From an uncultured Bacilli bacterium (GTDB lineage Bacteria; Bacillota_I; Bacilli_A; RF39; UBA660): DNA of 7,305 bases. The notes beneath the pieces are model-generated. The model had not been told where the DNA came from. It worked only from the letters and a program-made list of their open reading frames with translations, and made no database searches. The translations under genes were made by a program, and so were the position numbers. The DNA lies in NCBI GenBank assembly GCA_947624125.1, contig CANQIY010000047.1, positions 1-7,305 on the forward strand, read 5' to 3'. Shown one piece after another: positions 1 to 7,242 of this stretch. Each line of letters starts with the position of its first letter. The stretch's first letter is position 1.

Positions 1-1679
1 TGAATAGATGTCATATCTAATATATTATCACTACTAGGAATTCTTAAGAAACCAATAGCTTGTTCATAAGTTTTATCATTAAGAATTTTTTTCTTTAATA
101 ATTCTTCTCTATTTTTAAATAAACCTACTTCTTGTTTATAATTACATATTTTGGTAATTGCGGAACTAGTTAAACCGGAAATATATTTTAAAATAGAAGG
201 AGAAGCGGTATTTAAATTAACACCAACTTGATTAACTATTTTTAAAGTTGTAAAAGAAAGTGACTCTTTTAATTTTTTATTTGTGACATCATGTTGATAA
301 AGACCAACCCCGATACTTTCCGGGTCAATTTTAACTAGTTCTGATAAAGGGTCTTGCAAACGTCTTCCAATAGAAATAGCACTTCTTTCTTCAACATGAA
401 GATTAGGAAATTCACTAATAGCTAGTTTACTAGCTGAATATACGGAAGCCCCGGCTTCACTTACGATAATATATTCAACTTTTCTTTTGGCATCTTTAAT
501 AACATCCGCTACAAATTGTTCGGATTCTCTTGAAGCTGTTCCATTACCAATGGCAATAATATCAATTTTATATTCATCTATTAAATCTAAAACAATTTTT
601 TTACTTTTTTCATACTCACATTTGGGTTCATGAGGATAAATCACAGCAATTTTTAAAGGTTTACCCGTTTTATCTAAAACAGCTAGTTTACAACCCGTAC
701 GATAAGCAGGGTCAAAACCTAAAATTACTTTTTCTTTAATAGGTGGTTGCATTAATAATTTTTCTAAATTATCACTAAAGTTTTTAATTGCTACTTCTTC
801 AGCTTGAGCTTTTAATTCACTTCTTATTTCTCTTTCAATAGAGGGCGCGATTAATCTTTTATAACTATCTACCATTGCTTCTTTAACAATTTTTACTAAT
901 TCTTCTTTTGTTTTATCTTTAATTACTTTTTCTTCTAAATAATTAAAAATAATATTTTCATCTAAAGAAATACTAACACTTAAAATACCTTCATCTTCCC
1001 CACGATTAATAGCTAAAACTCGGTACAATTTAATATTTTTTACTTCTTCTTTAAAATCATAATACATTTCATAAGTTTTTAATTCATCTTCACTATTCTT
1101 TTTCCGTTTACTTACTAATAAACCATTATGATAAGTTAAATATCTAATTTGTTTTCTAAAACTAGCATTATCACTTATCCATTCGGCAATAATATACTTT
1201 GCCCCGTTAATCGCGTCTTCTATACTTTTTACTTTATCATTTACATAATTTTTAGCTATGTCTTTAATACTACCAGTTACTTTAAAACTCATAATTATTT
1301 TTGCTAAAGGTTCAAGTCCATTATTAATAGCGTCGGTTGCTTTCGTCTTTTTCTTTTCTTTAAAAGGACGATAGATATCTTCAATTTCAACTAATTTACT
1401 AGCTTCGTCAATTTTTTTACTTAATTCATCAGTTAATAAATCTTTCTCCGCAATTAATCTTTTAATTTCTTCTTTTCTTTTTTCTAAATTAACCCCATAA
1501 GTATATTCTTTTTCAATTTCTCTTATTTGCGTTTCATCTAAATTACCTGTTACTTCTTTTCGATATCTAGCAATAAAGGGAATTGTATTACCATTTGCTA
1601 ATAAATCTAATGTATTTTGAATACTTTTCGTACTTATTTTAAGAGTACTAGCTAAATTATTTATTATTTGTTCATTCAT
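1..1679 (-). CDS. tex: Tex family RNA-binding transcription accessory protein, C-terminus cut by window edge
   Basis: The reading frame opens with ATG at 1679 and stays open for 559 codons to the window edge, so the C-terminus is missing. Tex is a cytoplasmic nucleic-acid-binding protein linked to transcription and to stress and toxin expression. The N-terminal helical region contains IPFIARYRKE (about residues 32-41) and DIYRPFKEKKKT, both typical of Tex. A YqgF/RNase H-like domain starts near residue 318 with GFDPAYRTGCK, followed by GNGTASRE, SEAGASVYSAS and EERSAISIGRRLQDP. The helix-hairpin-helix part starts near residue 484 (VGVNLNTAS) and runs through GLFKNREELL and QAIGFLRI. The frame breaks off at LDMTSI, so the last linker and the S1 domain lie outside. 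GLYQHDV replaces the usual GQYQHDV. The start is firm: an in-frame TAA lies two codons upstream, AAAGGTGAT is well placed, and the ATG overlaps the upstream TGA by 4 bp (ATGA). Identity is near certain. Confidence 0.96.
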   Translation of the reverse strand, partial: MNEQIINNLASTLKISTKSIQNTLDLLANGNTIPFIARYRKEVTGNLDETQIREIEKEYTYGVNLEKRKEEIKRLIAEKDLLTDELSKKIDEASKLVEIEDIYRPFKEKKKTKATDAINNGLEPLAKIIMSFKVTGSIKDIAKNYVNDKVKSIEDAINGAKYIIAEWISDNASFRKQIRYLTYHNGLLVSKRKKNSEDELKTYEMYYDFKEEVKNIKLYRVLAINRGEDEGILSVSISLDENIIFNYLEEKVIKDKTKEELVKIVKEAMVDSYKRLIAPSIEREIRSELKAQAEEVAIKNFSDNLEKLLMQPPIKEKVILGFDPAYRTGCKLAVLDKTGKPLKIAVIYPHEPKCEYEKSKKIVLDLIDEYKIDIIAIGNGTASRESEQFVADVIKDAKRKVEYIIVSEAGASVYSASKLAISEFPNLHVEERSAISIGRRLQDPLSELVKIDPESIGVGLYQHDVTNKKLKESLSFTTLKIVNQVGVNLNTASPSILKYISGLTSSAITKICNYKQEVGLFKNREELLKKKILNDKTYEQAIGFLRIPSSDNILDMTSI

Positions 1680-3880
1680 AAATTACTCATCACCTTTTCT
1701 ATTATTTCTTTAACTTCTTCTTTTGTTTCATTAAATAATTGAATTCGATAGTTAGTTATCCCTATTTTCTTTAATCTCTTTATATCTTTAATTAAATTAA
1801 TATTATTAGCACTTAATATAATCATACTATGATTTAAGTTATTATTTATAATTGGATACTTAGCTTTATTTCGGTCAACTAAATAATATTTATTATTACT
1901 TTGACATACTGTACATAATTTATTTTTATTTATTAAATTATTTAATAAACAATATTTTAAGAGCATAAGCTCTATTCTACCATAAATTAAAACTTCTACA
2001 TTTAATTTACTTTCATTATTTTTTATTATTTCTTCATAATCTTCAATATTACCCTCAACTGATAAACAATTCATCTTATTATATTTACTTAAATAATTTA
2101 GAGTATAATGATTAGTTATATTTAAGAAATAATCACCTATATTATAAGGGTATTTAATCATACTAGCATAATCAGTAACTAATAAATTAGGTTTATTATA
2201 CTCATGTTTTAAATTATCTCTTGGTACTTTAAAAATAAAATTTTCTTCCCATAAATCATTATTTTCAACTATTATATTTTGAAGTTTTAATTCTTTTAAA
2301 ACTTCAATTTGTTCTTTAGTTCTTGCTAAAACATTTAGAGTGGTTGTTTTTTCTTGAATAATTTTTTCATCTTTAAACTCTACTTCCTTAAATTCTTTCT
2401 TTTTATTTTCTCTTAAAGTTTGTAATTTATCAAAAGCCAGTTTTCTTAATCTATTAATATTACCAATAGGAATAAAAATACCATCATTTATATCAATATC
2501 AATATTTTGAATTATAAAGGGAGTATTACCAACTTTTTCTAAACATTTTTGAATTCTTTCTTTACTAACGGCATTACTTATAGCTTTTTCAACTACATCT
2601 TCACTGATGACCAATATTTCATCTTCCACACATTTAATAGTTATTGTCATTTTTTCATTTAAATAAGCTTTAAAGAAAAGAGATACTGGTATTTTTTTAA
2701 GAACTTCTTTAGGTAATTCATAAAAAGGATTAGTTAGTAATACTTCATCAAATTCTTTTAAAGAAAGAAAATTATCTAAATATACTTTGGTATTTTTTTC
2801 ACCCTTATTAATTAAATTATCATTCTTATCATACATAAAATTAACAGTTAAACCAACATTGCTCTTTTTAAACCGAATACCATCTTTTTGTTTTAGCGGA
2901 TAAGTAAGTGTTATTTCAATTTTCTTTTTCGTAATATTTGTCACATGACCAATAGAAAGCCCCTGATGATTAGGCCCTTTCATATTCATAATATTATTGT
3001 CATTATGAAGGTAACCTTCCGTATATTCTCTATTAAAAATAGCTTTAAGTAAATTTAAGTCATCCCTACTTACTTGCATTTTCTCATGATGTTCATATTG
3101 CGTCATTAATGTTTTATATATTTTTGTCACAATAGCAACATACAAAGGCGATTTCATTCGCCCTTCAATTTTAAAACATTTAATATTACTATCCATTAAT
3201 TCTTTAAAATAATTAATAGAACATAAATCTTTAGGACTAAGAAGATAATCACCTTCAGTATTAACTATCTTATCATTTTCTATAATTTGGTAAGGAAGAC
3301 GACACATGCCAGCACATTCACCCCGGTTACCACTTCTTTTTAAAACATGCGATGAAAATAAGCATTGACCACTGTAAGATATACATAAAGAACCATGAAT
3401 AAATACTTCTTTTTCTAAATTAGTATTTATAGAATTAATGTAAGTAAGAGGTAATTCTCTCGCAAAAACAACTCTTTTTACTCCTAAAGTTTCTAAAAAT
3501 GGTAAAGACTCTTCTGAATGATTATGCATTTGCGTTGAGGCATGGATTTCTAAATTAGGAAATTTTTGATGAACTAAGTTAATAAGACCAACATCTTGCA
3601 TAATTAAAGCATCAACACCAATGGAATGTAAATATCTAACATAGGAAAGTGCTTCATCTATTTCCCTTTCATATACTAAAGTATTAACGGTGACATATAT
3701 TTTTACCCCATATAAATGACATAATTTTGTTGCTTTTTCTAATTCTTCATAAGAAAAATTATTAGCATAGGCTCTAGCTCCAAATTTTTTTCCCCCTAAA
3801 TAAACGGCATCAGCCCCATTATTTATCGCGGCGATTAAAGAGGCATATTCACCAACTGGCACTAATAACTCATGCTTCAT
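1676..3880 (-). CDS. U32 family protein, long form (RlhA-type 23S rRNA hydroxylation protein, annotated as peptidase U32/collagenase-like)
   Basis: This is a long U32 protein of 734 residues from the ATG at 3880. U32 members were named peptidases, but E. coli RlhA and TrhP are needed for hydroxylation of 23S rRNA C2501 and of tRNA uridine 34, so RNA base hydroxylation is the likelier role. The N-terminal TIM-barrel-like part starts with ELLVPVGEY and NNGADAVYLGG. The family signature EVFIHGSLCISYSGQC is present, followed by GNRGECAGMCR. Counting from the upstream GTG (residues 4 higher), the four cysteines are 170, 177, 193 and 197, the expected iron-sulfur ligands. A DUF3656-like middle region ends near IPIGNINRLRKLAF (about 474-487). 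The C-terminal part has YGRIELMLLKYC, C660, C663 and YLVDR, as in long U32 proteins. A GTG start at 3892 would give 738 residues, but GGAGTGA lies 8 bp before the ATG and the family N-terminus fits the ATG. It overlaps the upstream gene by 11 bp. The exact RNA target is not settled. Confidence 0.93.
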   Translation of the reverse strand: MKHELLVPVGEYASLIAAINNGADAVYLGGKKFGARAYANNFSYEELEKATKLCHLYGVKIYVTVNTLVYEREIDEALSYVRYLHSIGVDALIMQDVGLINLVHQKFPNLEIHASTQMHNHSEESLPFLETLGVKRVVFARELPLTYINSINTNLEKEVFIHGSLCISYSGQCLFSSHVLKRSGNRGECAGMCRLPYQIIENDKIVNTEGDYLLSPKDLCSINYFKELMDSNIKCFKIEGRMKSPLYVAIVTKIYKTLMTQYEHHEKMQVSRDDLNLLKAIFNREYTEGYLHNDNNIMNMKGPNHQGLSIGHVTNITKKKIEITLTYPLKQKDGIRFKKSNVGLTVNFMYDKNDNLINKGEKNTKVYLDNFLSLKEFDEVLLTNPFYELPKEVLKKIPVSLFFKAYLNEKMTITIKCVEDEILVISEDVVEKAISNAVSKERIQKCLEKVGNTPFIIQNIDIDINDGIFIPIGNINRLRKLAFDKLQTLRENKKKEFKEVEFKDEKIIQEKTTTLNVLARTKEQIEVLKELKLQNIIVENNDLWEENFIFKVPRDNLKHEYNKPNLLVTDYASMIKYPYNIGDYFLNITNHYTLNYLSKYNKMNCLSVEGNIEDYEEIIKNNESKLNVEVLIYGRIELMLLKYCLLNNLINKNKLCTVCQSNNKYYLVDRNKAKYPIINNNLNHSMIILSANNINLIKDIKRLKKIGITNYRIQLFNETKEEVKEIIEKVMSNL

Positions 3881-4526
3881 AATCAAATTCACTCCATAAA
3901 AAACCTTTGGGATAGACTACAAAATCCATTATTTCATCTTTAACGGGATGTTTAAATTGTAAATGATAAGCAAATAAGGAAATCGGCATTTTTTCTTTAT
4001 AACCATATAAATTATCACCAACTAAAGGGACATTTCGATGGGCAAATTGTAATCTTATTTGATGATGACGACCCGTTATTAAATTAACTTTTACTAAATT
4101 TAAATTATTTTTTCTTTGTAATACTTCATATTCTAATTTAGCATATTTACCTGTTTTAGCATCCACAATTCTACTTTTTTCTTGTTCTTTTAAGATATAA
4201 TCTTCCATAATTCCTTTATCTTTTAATTTTCCTCTACATATAAGTAAATATTCTTTGGTCATTTGATGTTCTCTTATTAAACTAGACAAACGAGATGCAG
4301 CTTTACTCGTTCTTGCCAAAACCATAATTCCACCCACTGGTCTATCTAAACGATGGACAAGTCCAATATAAACATTACCCGGTTTATGATATTTTTCTTT
4401 TACATATTCTTTAACCATTGTTAATAAATCTAAATCTTTCGTATTATCACTTTGACATAACATATTAACGGGTTTTAAAACAACGATAATATGATTATCT
4501 TCATATAAAACATTTAATTTAGTCAT
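3870..4526 (-). CDS. RluA family pseudouridine synthase without S4 domain
   Basis: This 218-residue protein should isomerise specific uridines in rRNA or tRNA to pseudouridine in the cytoplasm. It opens with LNVLYEDNHIIVVLKP, typical of the family. The catalytic motif is HRLDRPVGG at residues 58-66, with the nucleophilic aspartate at D61. TSKAASRLS and TKEYLLICRG follow, then the substrate-binding block LITGRHHQIRLQFAHR at about 149-164 and GDNLYG. There is no N-terminal S4 RNA-binding domain, and the length suits the short S4-less members of the RluA group. The target uridine cannot be read from the sequence, so no rlu or tru symbol is given. The ATG at 4526 lies inside the end of the methyltransferase gene (8-bp overlap). 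The only purine-rich element, GGGTGG, sits very close to the ATG, which suggests translational coupling. It ends in TGA, overlapping the start of the U32 gene. Confidence 0.93.
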   Translation of the reverse strand: MTKLNVLYEDNHIIVVLKPVNMLCQSDNTKDLDLLTMVKEYVKEKYHKPGNVYIGLVHRLDRPVGGIMVLARTSKAASRLSSLIREHQMTKEYLLICRGKLKDKGIMEDYILKEQEKSRIVDAKTGKYAKLEYEVLQRKNNLNLVKVNLITGRHHQIRLQFAHRNVPLVGDNLYGYKEKMPISLFAYHLQFKHPVKDEIMDFVVYPKGFLWSEFDYEA

Positions 4527-5370
4527 TTTCCACCCGACCCGTTATACCACAGGGAAGAAATAAAGAACTATTTTCGATAGGTAAACATAGTGCATCAACC
4601 ATTATTTTTTGCTTAGGAAAATTAATTTTTAAAATATTTTCTAAAGATACACTTGGTAAATTAGTTGAATAAGTATTAACAATAAAGAAAAGAAAATTAT
4701 CACTAAGAATTTCTTGACATAATTTTATTAAATTTTCTAAATCATTTTCTAAAGACCAAACTTCGCCACTTGTTCCCCTTCCATAACTAGGTGGGTCCAT
4801 TATTATCGCATCATATTTATTGCCTCTTCTTATTTCTCTTTTCACAAATTTAAAAACATCATCTACTAAATAACGAACTGGTTCATTTTCTAAATGATTT
4901 AATTTCACATTTTCCTTCGCCCATTCAACCATGCCTTTCGAAGAGTCAACATGAACAACACTAGCTCCCGCTTTTAAACAAGCAACTGTTTGAGCACCCG
5001 TATAAGCAAATAAATTTAAAACTTTTATCTTTCGTGAAGAATTTTTAATTTTTTCCATGGTATAATCCCAATTAACAGCTTGTTCTGGAAATAAACCCGT
5101 ATGTTTAAAACCCATTTCTTTAATTACAAATTTTAAATCTTTATAAGAAATAGTCCAAGTTGGTGGTGTTTTTCTTTTTTCTTCCCAATGACCACCACCT
5201 AAATTACTTCGATAATAAATGGCATTAATATCATACTTAGAAAAATCACCTAAATCCCAAGTGACAACCGGGTCTGGTCGTAAAAGATTAATATTATGCC
5301 AACTTTCTAATTTCATTCCTTTACTTGTTTTTAAAATTTTATAGTCTTGCCAATTATTACTTACTAACAT
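4519..5370 (-). CDS. Class I SAM-dependent methyltransferase, RlmI/COG1092-like (probable RNA methyltransferase)
   Basis: The product is 283 residues from the ATG at 5370. It is a Rossmann-fold methyltransferase of the Methyltrans_SAM group related to rRNA cytosine methyltransferases such as RlmI, but without their N-terminal PUA domain. The N-terminal part carries LRPDPVVTWDLG (about 30-41), YYRSNLGGGHWE and FKHTGLFPEQAVNWDY (88-103), which are strongly conserved in this subfamily. The SAM-binding motif I is LNLFAYTGAQT (118-128), the acidic motif II is HVDSSKGMVEWAKEN (140-154), and motif IV is DAIIMDPPSYGRG (187-199). Rossmann strands end near LFFIVNTYS. An in-frame TTG at 5397 would add nine residues, but GTAGGTGA lies just before the ATG and the conserved family N-terminus (NWQDYKILKT) starts after it. 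The gene is first in the left transcription unit and overlaps the pseudouridine synthase by 8 bp. The substrate is unproven; rRNA is inferred from relatives and neighbours. Confidence 0.92.
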   Translation of the reverse strand: MLVSNNWQDYKILKTSKGMKLESWHNINLLRPDPVVTWDLGDFSKYDINAIYYRSNLGGGHWEEKRKTPPTWTISYKDLKFVIKEMGFKHTGLFPEQAVNWDYTMEKIKNSSRKIKVLNLFAYTGAQTVACLKAGASVVHVDSSKGMVEWAKENVKLNHLENEPVRYLVDDVFKFVKREIRRGNKYDAIIMDPPSYGRGTSGEVWSLENDLENLIKLCQEILSDNFLFFIVNTYSTNLPSVSLENILKINFPKQKIMVDALCLPIENSSLFLPCGITGRVEND

Positions 5371-5388
5371 AAATTCACCTACAAAATT

Positions 5389-5428
5389 ATTATACAAAAT
5401 TATTAATAAAAAAGAAAGAACATGGCAA
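5389..5428 (-). promoter_or_regulatory. Candidate promoter of the methyltransferase-tex unit
   Basis: On the minus strand TTGCCA (5423-5428, one mismatch to the -35 consensus) is followed after 18 bp by AATAAT (5399-5404, one mismatch to the -10 consensus). A perfect TATAAT also lies at 5389-5394, but its matching -35 is only T-rich and it would give a very short leader before the ATG at 5370. The region sits between a likely terminator and the first gene of the next unit, which is where a promoter is expected. AT-rich background makes chance matches common. Confidence 0.4.
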
Positions 5429-5453
5429 AGAAAAAGATGCTTAATGCACCTTT
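5427..5453 (-). terminator. Likely rho-independent terminator after trxB
   Basis: Read on the minus strand, AAAGGTGC (5446-5453) pairs with GCATCTTT (5433-5440) around a five-base ATTAA loop, giving an 8-bp stem with one G-U pair. A T-rich run (TTTTTCTTT, 5427-5435) overlaps and follows the stem base. It begins within the trxB stop codon, as expected for the end of the uvrA-lgt-trxB unit. The stem is short and only partly GC, so termination may be incomplete. Confidence 0.6.
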
Positions 5454-6342
5454 AATTAGCTATTTTAGTTATATTACTAACGGCATAGACAGCATCACTT
5501 GCTGCGGTGATTAATTGATAAACATTCTTTTTAATTACATCCCCAATAGCGTATACCCCATCTATACTTGTTTCATATTTTTCATCAACTTTAATATAAC
5601 CCATTTCATCTGTTATACCTAAGTTAGTAAAAATATCTGTATTTGGTTTATAACCGATATAAATAAAGACACCTGCAACTTCTAAAGTCTTACCATTATC
5701 TAAAATAATACTTGAGATTTTGCCATCTGTTTCTCTATATTCTTTAATATTTACTTCATAAATAATTTCAATATTATCACTTTTCTTAACTTTACTTTCT
5801 AATATTTTTTCCCCTTTAAATCTATTTTTTCGATTTAATAAATAAATTTTATGACATAATTTTGCTAAATATAAAGACTCTTGTAAAGCACTTGAACCAC
5901 TGCCAACCACGGCAATATCTTTATCTTTATAAAAAGCTCCATCACAAGTTGCACAAGTACTAATACCTCTTCCTAATAAATCTTTTTCATTATCTAAACC
6001 TAGGAATTTAGGTTTCGTTCCCGTGGCAATAATCAAATATTTACATTCATAACTTCCCTTACTTGTCACAACCTTTTTAATATCTTTATTAACTTCGACA
6101 TTTATAACTTCTTCAAATTTATAAGGTATTTCTAAATCTTTTACTTGCTCTAATAATTTATCACCAAAATCATCCCCTTTAACATTAGGAAGTCCTGGAT
6201 AATTACCAATTGTTTCAATATTATTAAGCATACCACCCGGTGTTCCTTTATCAAGTAATAAAACATTTAAATTACCTCTTTTGGCATAAATGCCGGCTGT
6301 AATACCACCTATACCCATGCCAATAACAATTAAATCATACAT
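5452..6342 (-). CDS. trxB: Thioredoxin-disulfide reductase
   Basis: This 296-residue flavoprotein should pass electrons from NAD(P)H through FAD to thioredoxin in the cytoplasm. The FAD-binding Rossmann motif is GMGIGGITAGIYA (8-20), followed by PGGMLNNIETIGNYPG (35-50) and IIATGTKPK. The redox-active pair is CATC at residues 130-133, inside STCATCDGAFY. The second nucleotide-binding motif is GSGSSALQES (147-156), where thioredoxin reductases usually have GGGDSA or GGGNSA. The basic loop that reads the 2'-phosphate of NADPH, commonly HRRxxxR, is NRKNRFK (170-176). The C-terminal FAD motif is YAIGDV, and the following Gln lies in VYQLITAA where RQ is usual. The ATG start has a strong site, AAGGAG, 7 bp upstream, which overlaps the lgt stop codon. 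It follows lgt by 11 bp, so the two are likely co-transcribed. Assignment as TrxB is strong because of CATC; the altered cofactor residues leave the electron donor (NADPH or another) open. Confidence 0.93.
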   Translation of the reverse strand: MYDLIVIGMGIGGITAGIYAKRGNLNVLLLDKGTPGGMLNNIETIGNYPGLPNVKGDDFGDKLLEQVKDLEIPYKFEEVINVEVNKDIKKVVTSKGSYECKYLIIATGTKPKFLGLDNEKDLLGRGISTCATCDGAFYKDKDIAVVGSGSSALQESLYLAKLCHKIYLLNRKNRFKGEKILESKVKKSDNIEIIYEVNIKEYRETDGKISSIILDNGKTLEVAGVFIYIGYKPNTDIFTNLGITDEMGYIKVDEKYETSIDGVYAIGDVIKKNVYQLITAASDAVYAVSNITKIAN

Positions 6343-6353
6343 ATATATTCTCC
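6343..6353 (-). promoter_or_regulatory. Strong trxB ribosome binding site in the lgt-trxB gap
   Basis: The 11-bp gap holds most of AAGGAG followed by AATATAT and the trxB ATG. The first bases of the site come from the lgt TAA stop, so termination of lgt and initiation of trxB are tightly linked. This fixes the trxB start. Confidence 0.85.
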
Positions 6354-7211
6354 TTAAAAATTAAGTGGGCCACTTTGTTCTTCATTATATAAATCTTCAA
6401 AACGGCCTTTTCTACTAACAATCATACAAATACCTAAACCAATTATAAATAGAATAACGGATACTATTTGGGCTACTCTAAAGCCCATAAACATTAAAGA
6501 ATCAGTTCGAAGTGATTCAATAAAAAATCTTCCTACAGAGTAATACATTAAATAAATACCGGTTAATTGGCCTCTTTTAATATATTTTAATCTTCTTAAA
6601 ATACTTAAAATAATAAACCCTATTAAGCAATAAATACTTTCATAGAAAAAGGTAGGATGATAATATTTATTATCAATATACATACCATTAATAATAAAGT
6701 CTGGTAAATGCAATTTATTTTTTAAAACAAAATAGGTTGTTGCTACTCCATGAGCTTCACCATTAAAGAAATTGCCCCATCTGCCTATAGCTTGAGCTAA
6801 AAGTAAACAAGGAACGGCCATGTCAGTTGCTTTAAGGAATTTGAAATGATTTTTTTTACAATAAACATACATGGTTATTGCACCTGCTATAATTCCTCCA
6901 TGAATAGCAAGCCCACCTTTCCAAATCTTAAAAATACTTAATAGATCATCTTTAAATAGACTAAATTTAAATATTACATAGTAAAGTCTTGCACCTATGA
7001 AACCTATAATAATAGTCCAAAAGGCTAGATTAAAAATAAAATCTTTATCGGCTCCGACTCTCCTTGCTTCTTTTAATAGCATAATAAGAGAAATAAGAGC
7101 TCCTAAAAGTATTAGAACAGAATACCAACGAATATTAAATCCTTTGATTTGTAAAAAGTAAGGATCTCCATCGGTAAGTTCTTTTACAAAAATATTCCAA
7201 TATTCTTTCAT
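6354..7211 (-). CDS. lgt: Prolipoprotein diacylglyceryl transferase
   Basis: Lgt is the polytopic membrane enzyme that moves a diacylglyceryl group from phosphatidylglycerol to the lipobox cysteine of prolipoproteins, the first step of lipoprotein maturation. The 285-residue product has family-typical length and about seven hydrophobic segments (for example near 29-47, 60-81, 100-118, 188-206 and 240-265). The IRWYSVLILLG segment holds Y30, matching the essential Y26 of E. coli. GGLAIHGG holds H104, matching H103. The family signature GRWGNFFNGEAHG spans 143-155 and contains R144, N147, E152 and G155. HPTFFYES (185-192) and GRFFIESLR (227-235) follow, with R228 and E232 matching E. coli R239 and E243. 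All these key residues are kept, so it should be active. The ATG at 7211 has AAGG 8 bp upstream. It lies 23 bp after uvrA, without the hprK gene that often precedes lgt in Bacillus relatives. Confidence 0.97.
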   Translation of the reverse strand: MKEYWNIFVKELTDGDPYFLQIKGFNIRWYSVLILLGALISLIMLLKEARRVGADKDFIFNLAFWTIIIGFIGARLYYVIFKFSLFKDDLLSIFKIWKGGLAIHGGIIAGAITMYVYCKKNHFKFLKATDMAVPCLLLAQAIGRWGNFFNGEAHGVATTYFVLKNKLHLPDFIINGMYIDNKYYHPTFFYESIYCLIGFIILSILRRLKYIKRGQLTGIYLMYYSVGRFFIESLRTDSLMFMGFRVAQIVSVILFIIGLGICMIVSRKGRFEDLYNEEQSGPLNF

Positions 7212-7223
7212 AATACCTACCTT

Positions 7224-7240
7224 CTATAATAGAATTATAG
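7224..7240. repeat. Perfect 7-bp inverted repeat between uvrA and lgt
   Basis: CTATAAT (7224-7230) and ATTATAG (7234-7240) are exact reverse complements around AGA. Only the outer pair is G-C and no T-run follows, so it is a poor terminator. It overlaps the uvrA stop codon and the promoter-like TATAAT, so a protein-binding site is possible but unproven. Confidence 0.5.
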
Positions 7241-7242
7241 CA
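7224..7242 (-). promoter_or_regulatory. Possible extended -10 promoter for lgt-trxB, overlapping a palindrome
   Basis: On the minus strand TGCTATAAT (7234-7242) is a perfect extended -10 element, formed by the last codon and stop of uvrA. The -35 position 17 bp upstream (TGGTGA) matches only three of six bases. The TATAAT is also one arm of a perfect 7-bp inverted repeat, CTATAAT and ATTATAG (7224-7240) with a 3-base spacer. A transcript starting about seven bases after the -10 would carry the lgt ribosome binding site AAGG. Chance is possible because the region is AT-rich and coding. Confidence 0.35.

Noticed and set aside
1..1679. Long stretch that might look gene-free because no closed frame ends inside the window.
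   Set aside because: The minus-strand frame is open from the ATG at 1679 to the window edge and encodes Tex; only the stop lies outside.
1676..3880. U32 protein as a secreted collagenase or virulence protease.
   Set aside because: No signal peptide is visible, the N-terminus starts directly in the barrel, and the four-cysteine signature plus RNA-modification neighbours favour RNA hydroxylation; the peptidase name is historical.
5371..5397. N-terminal extension of the methyltransferase from a TTG codon (nine extra residues).
   Set aside because: The stretch contains the TATAAT-like element and the GTAGGTGA ribosome binding site of the ATG at 5370, and the conserved family N-terminus begins after that ATG.
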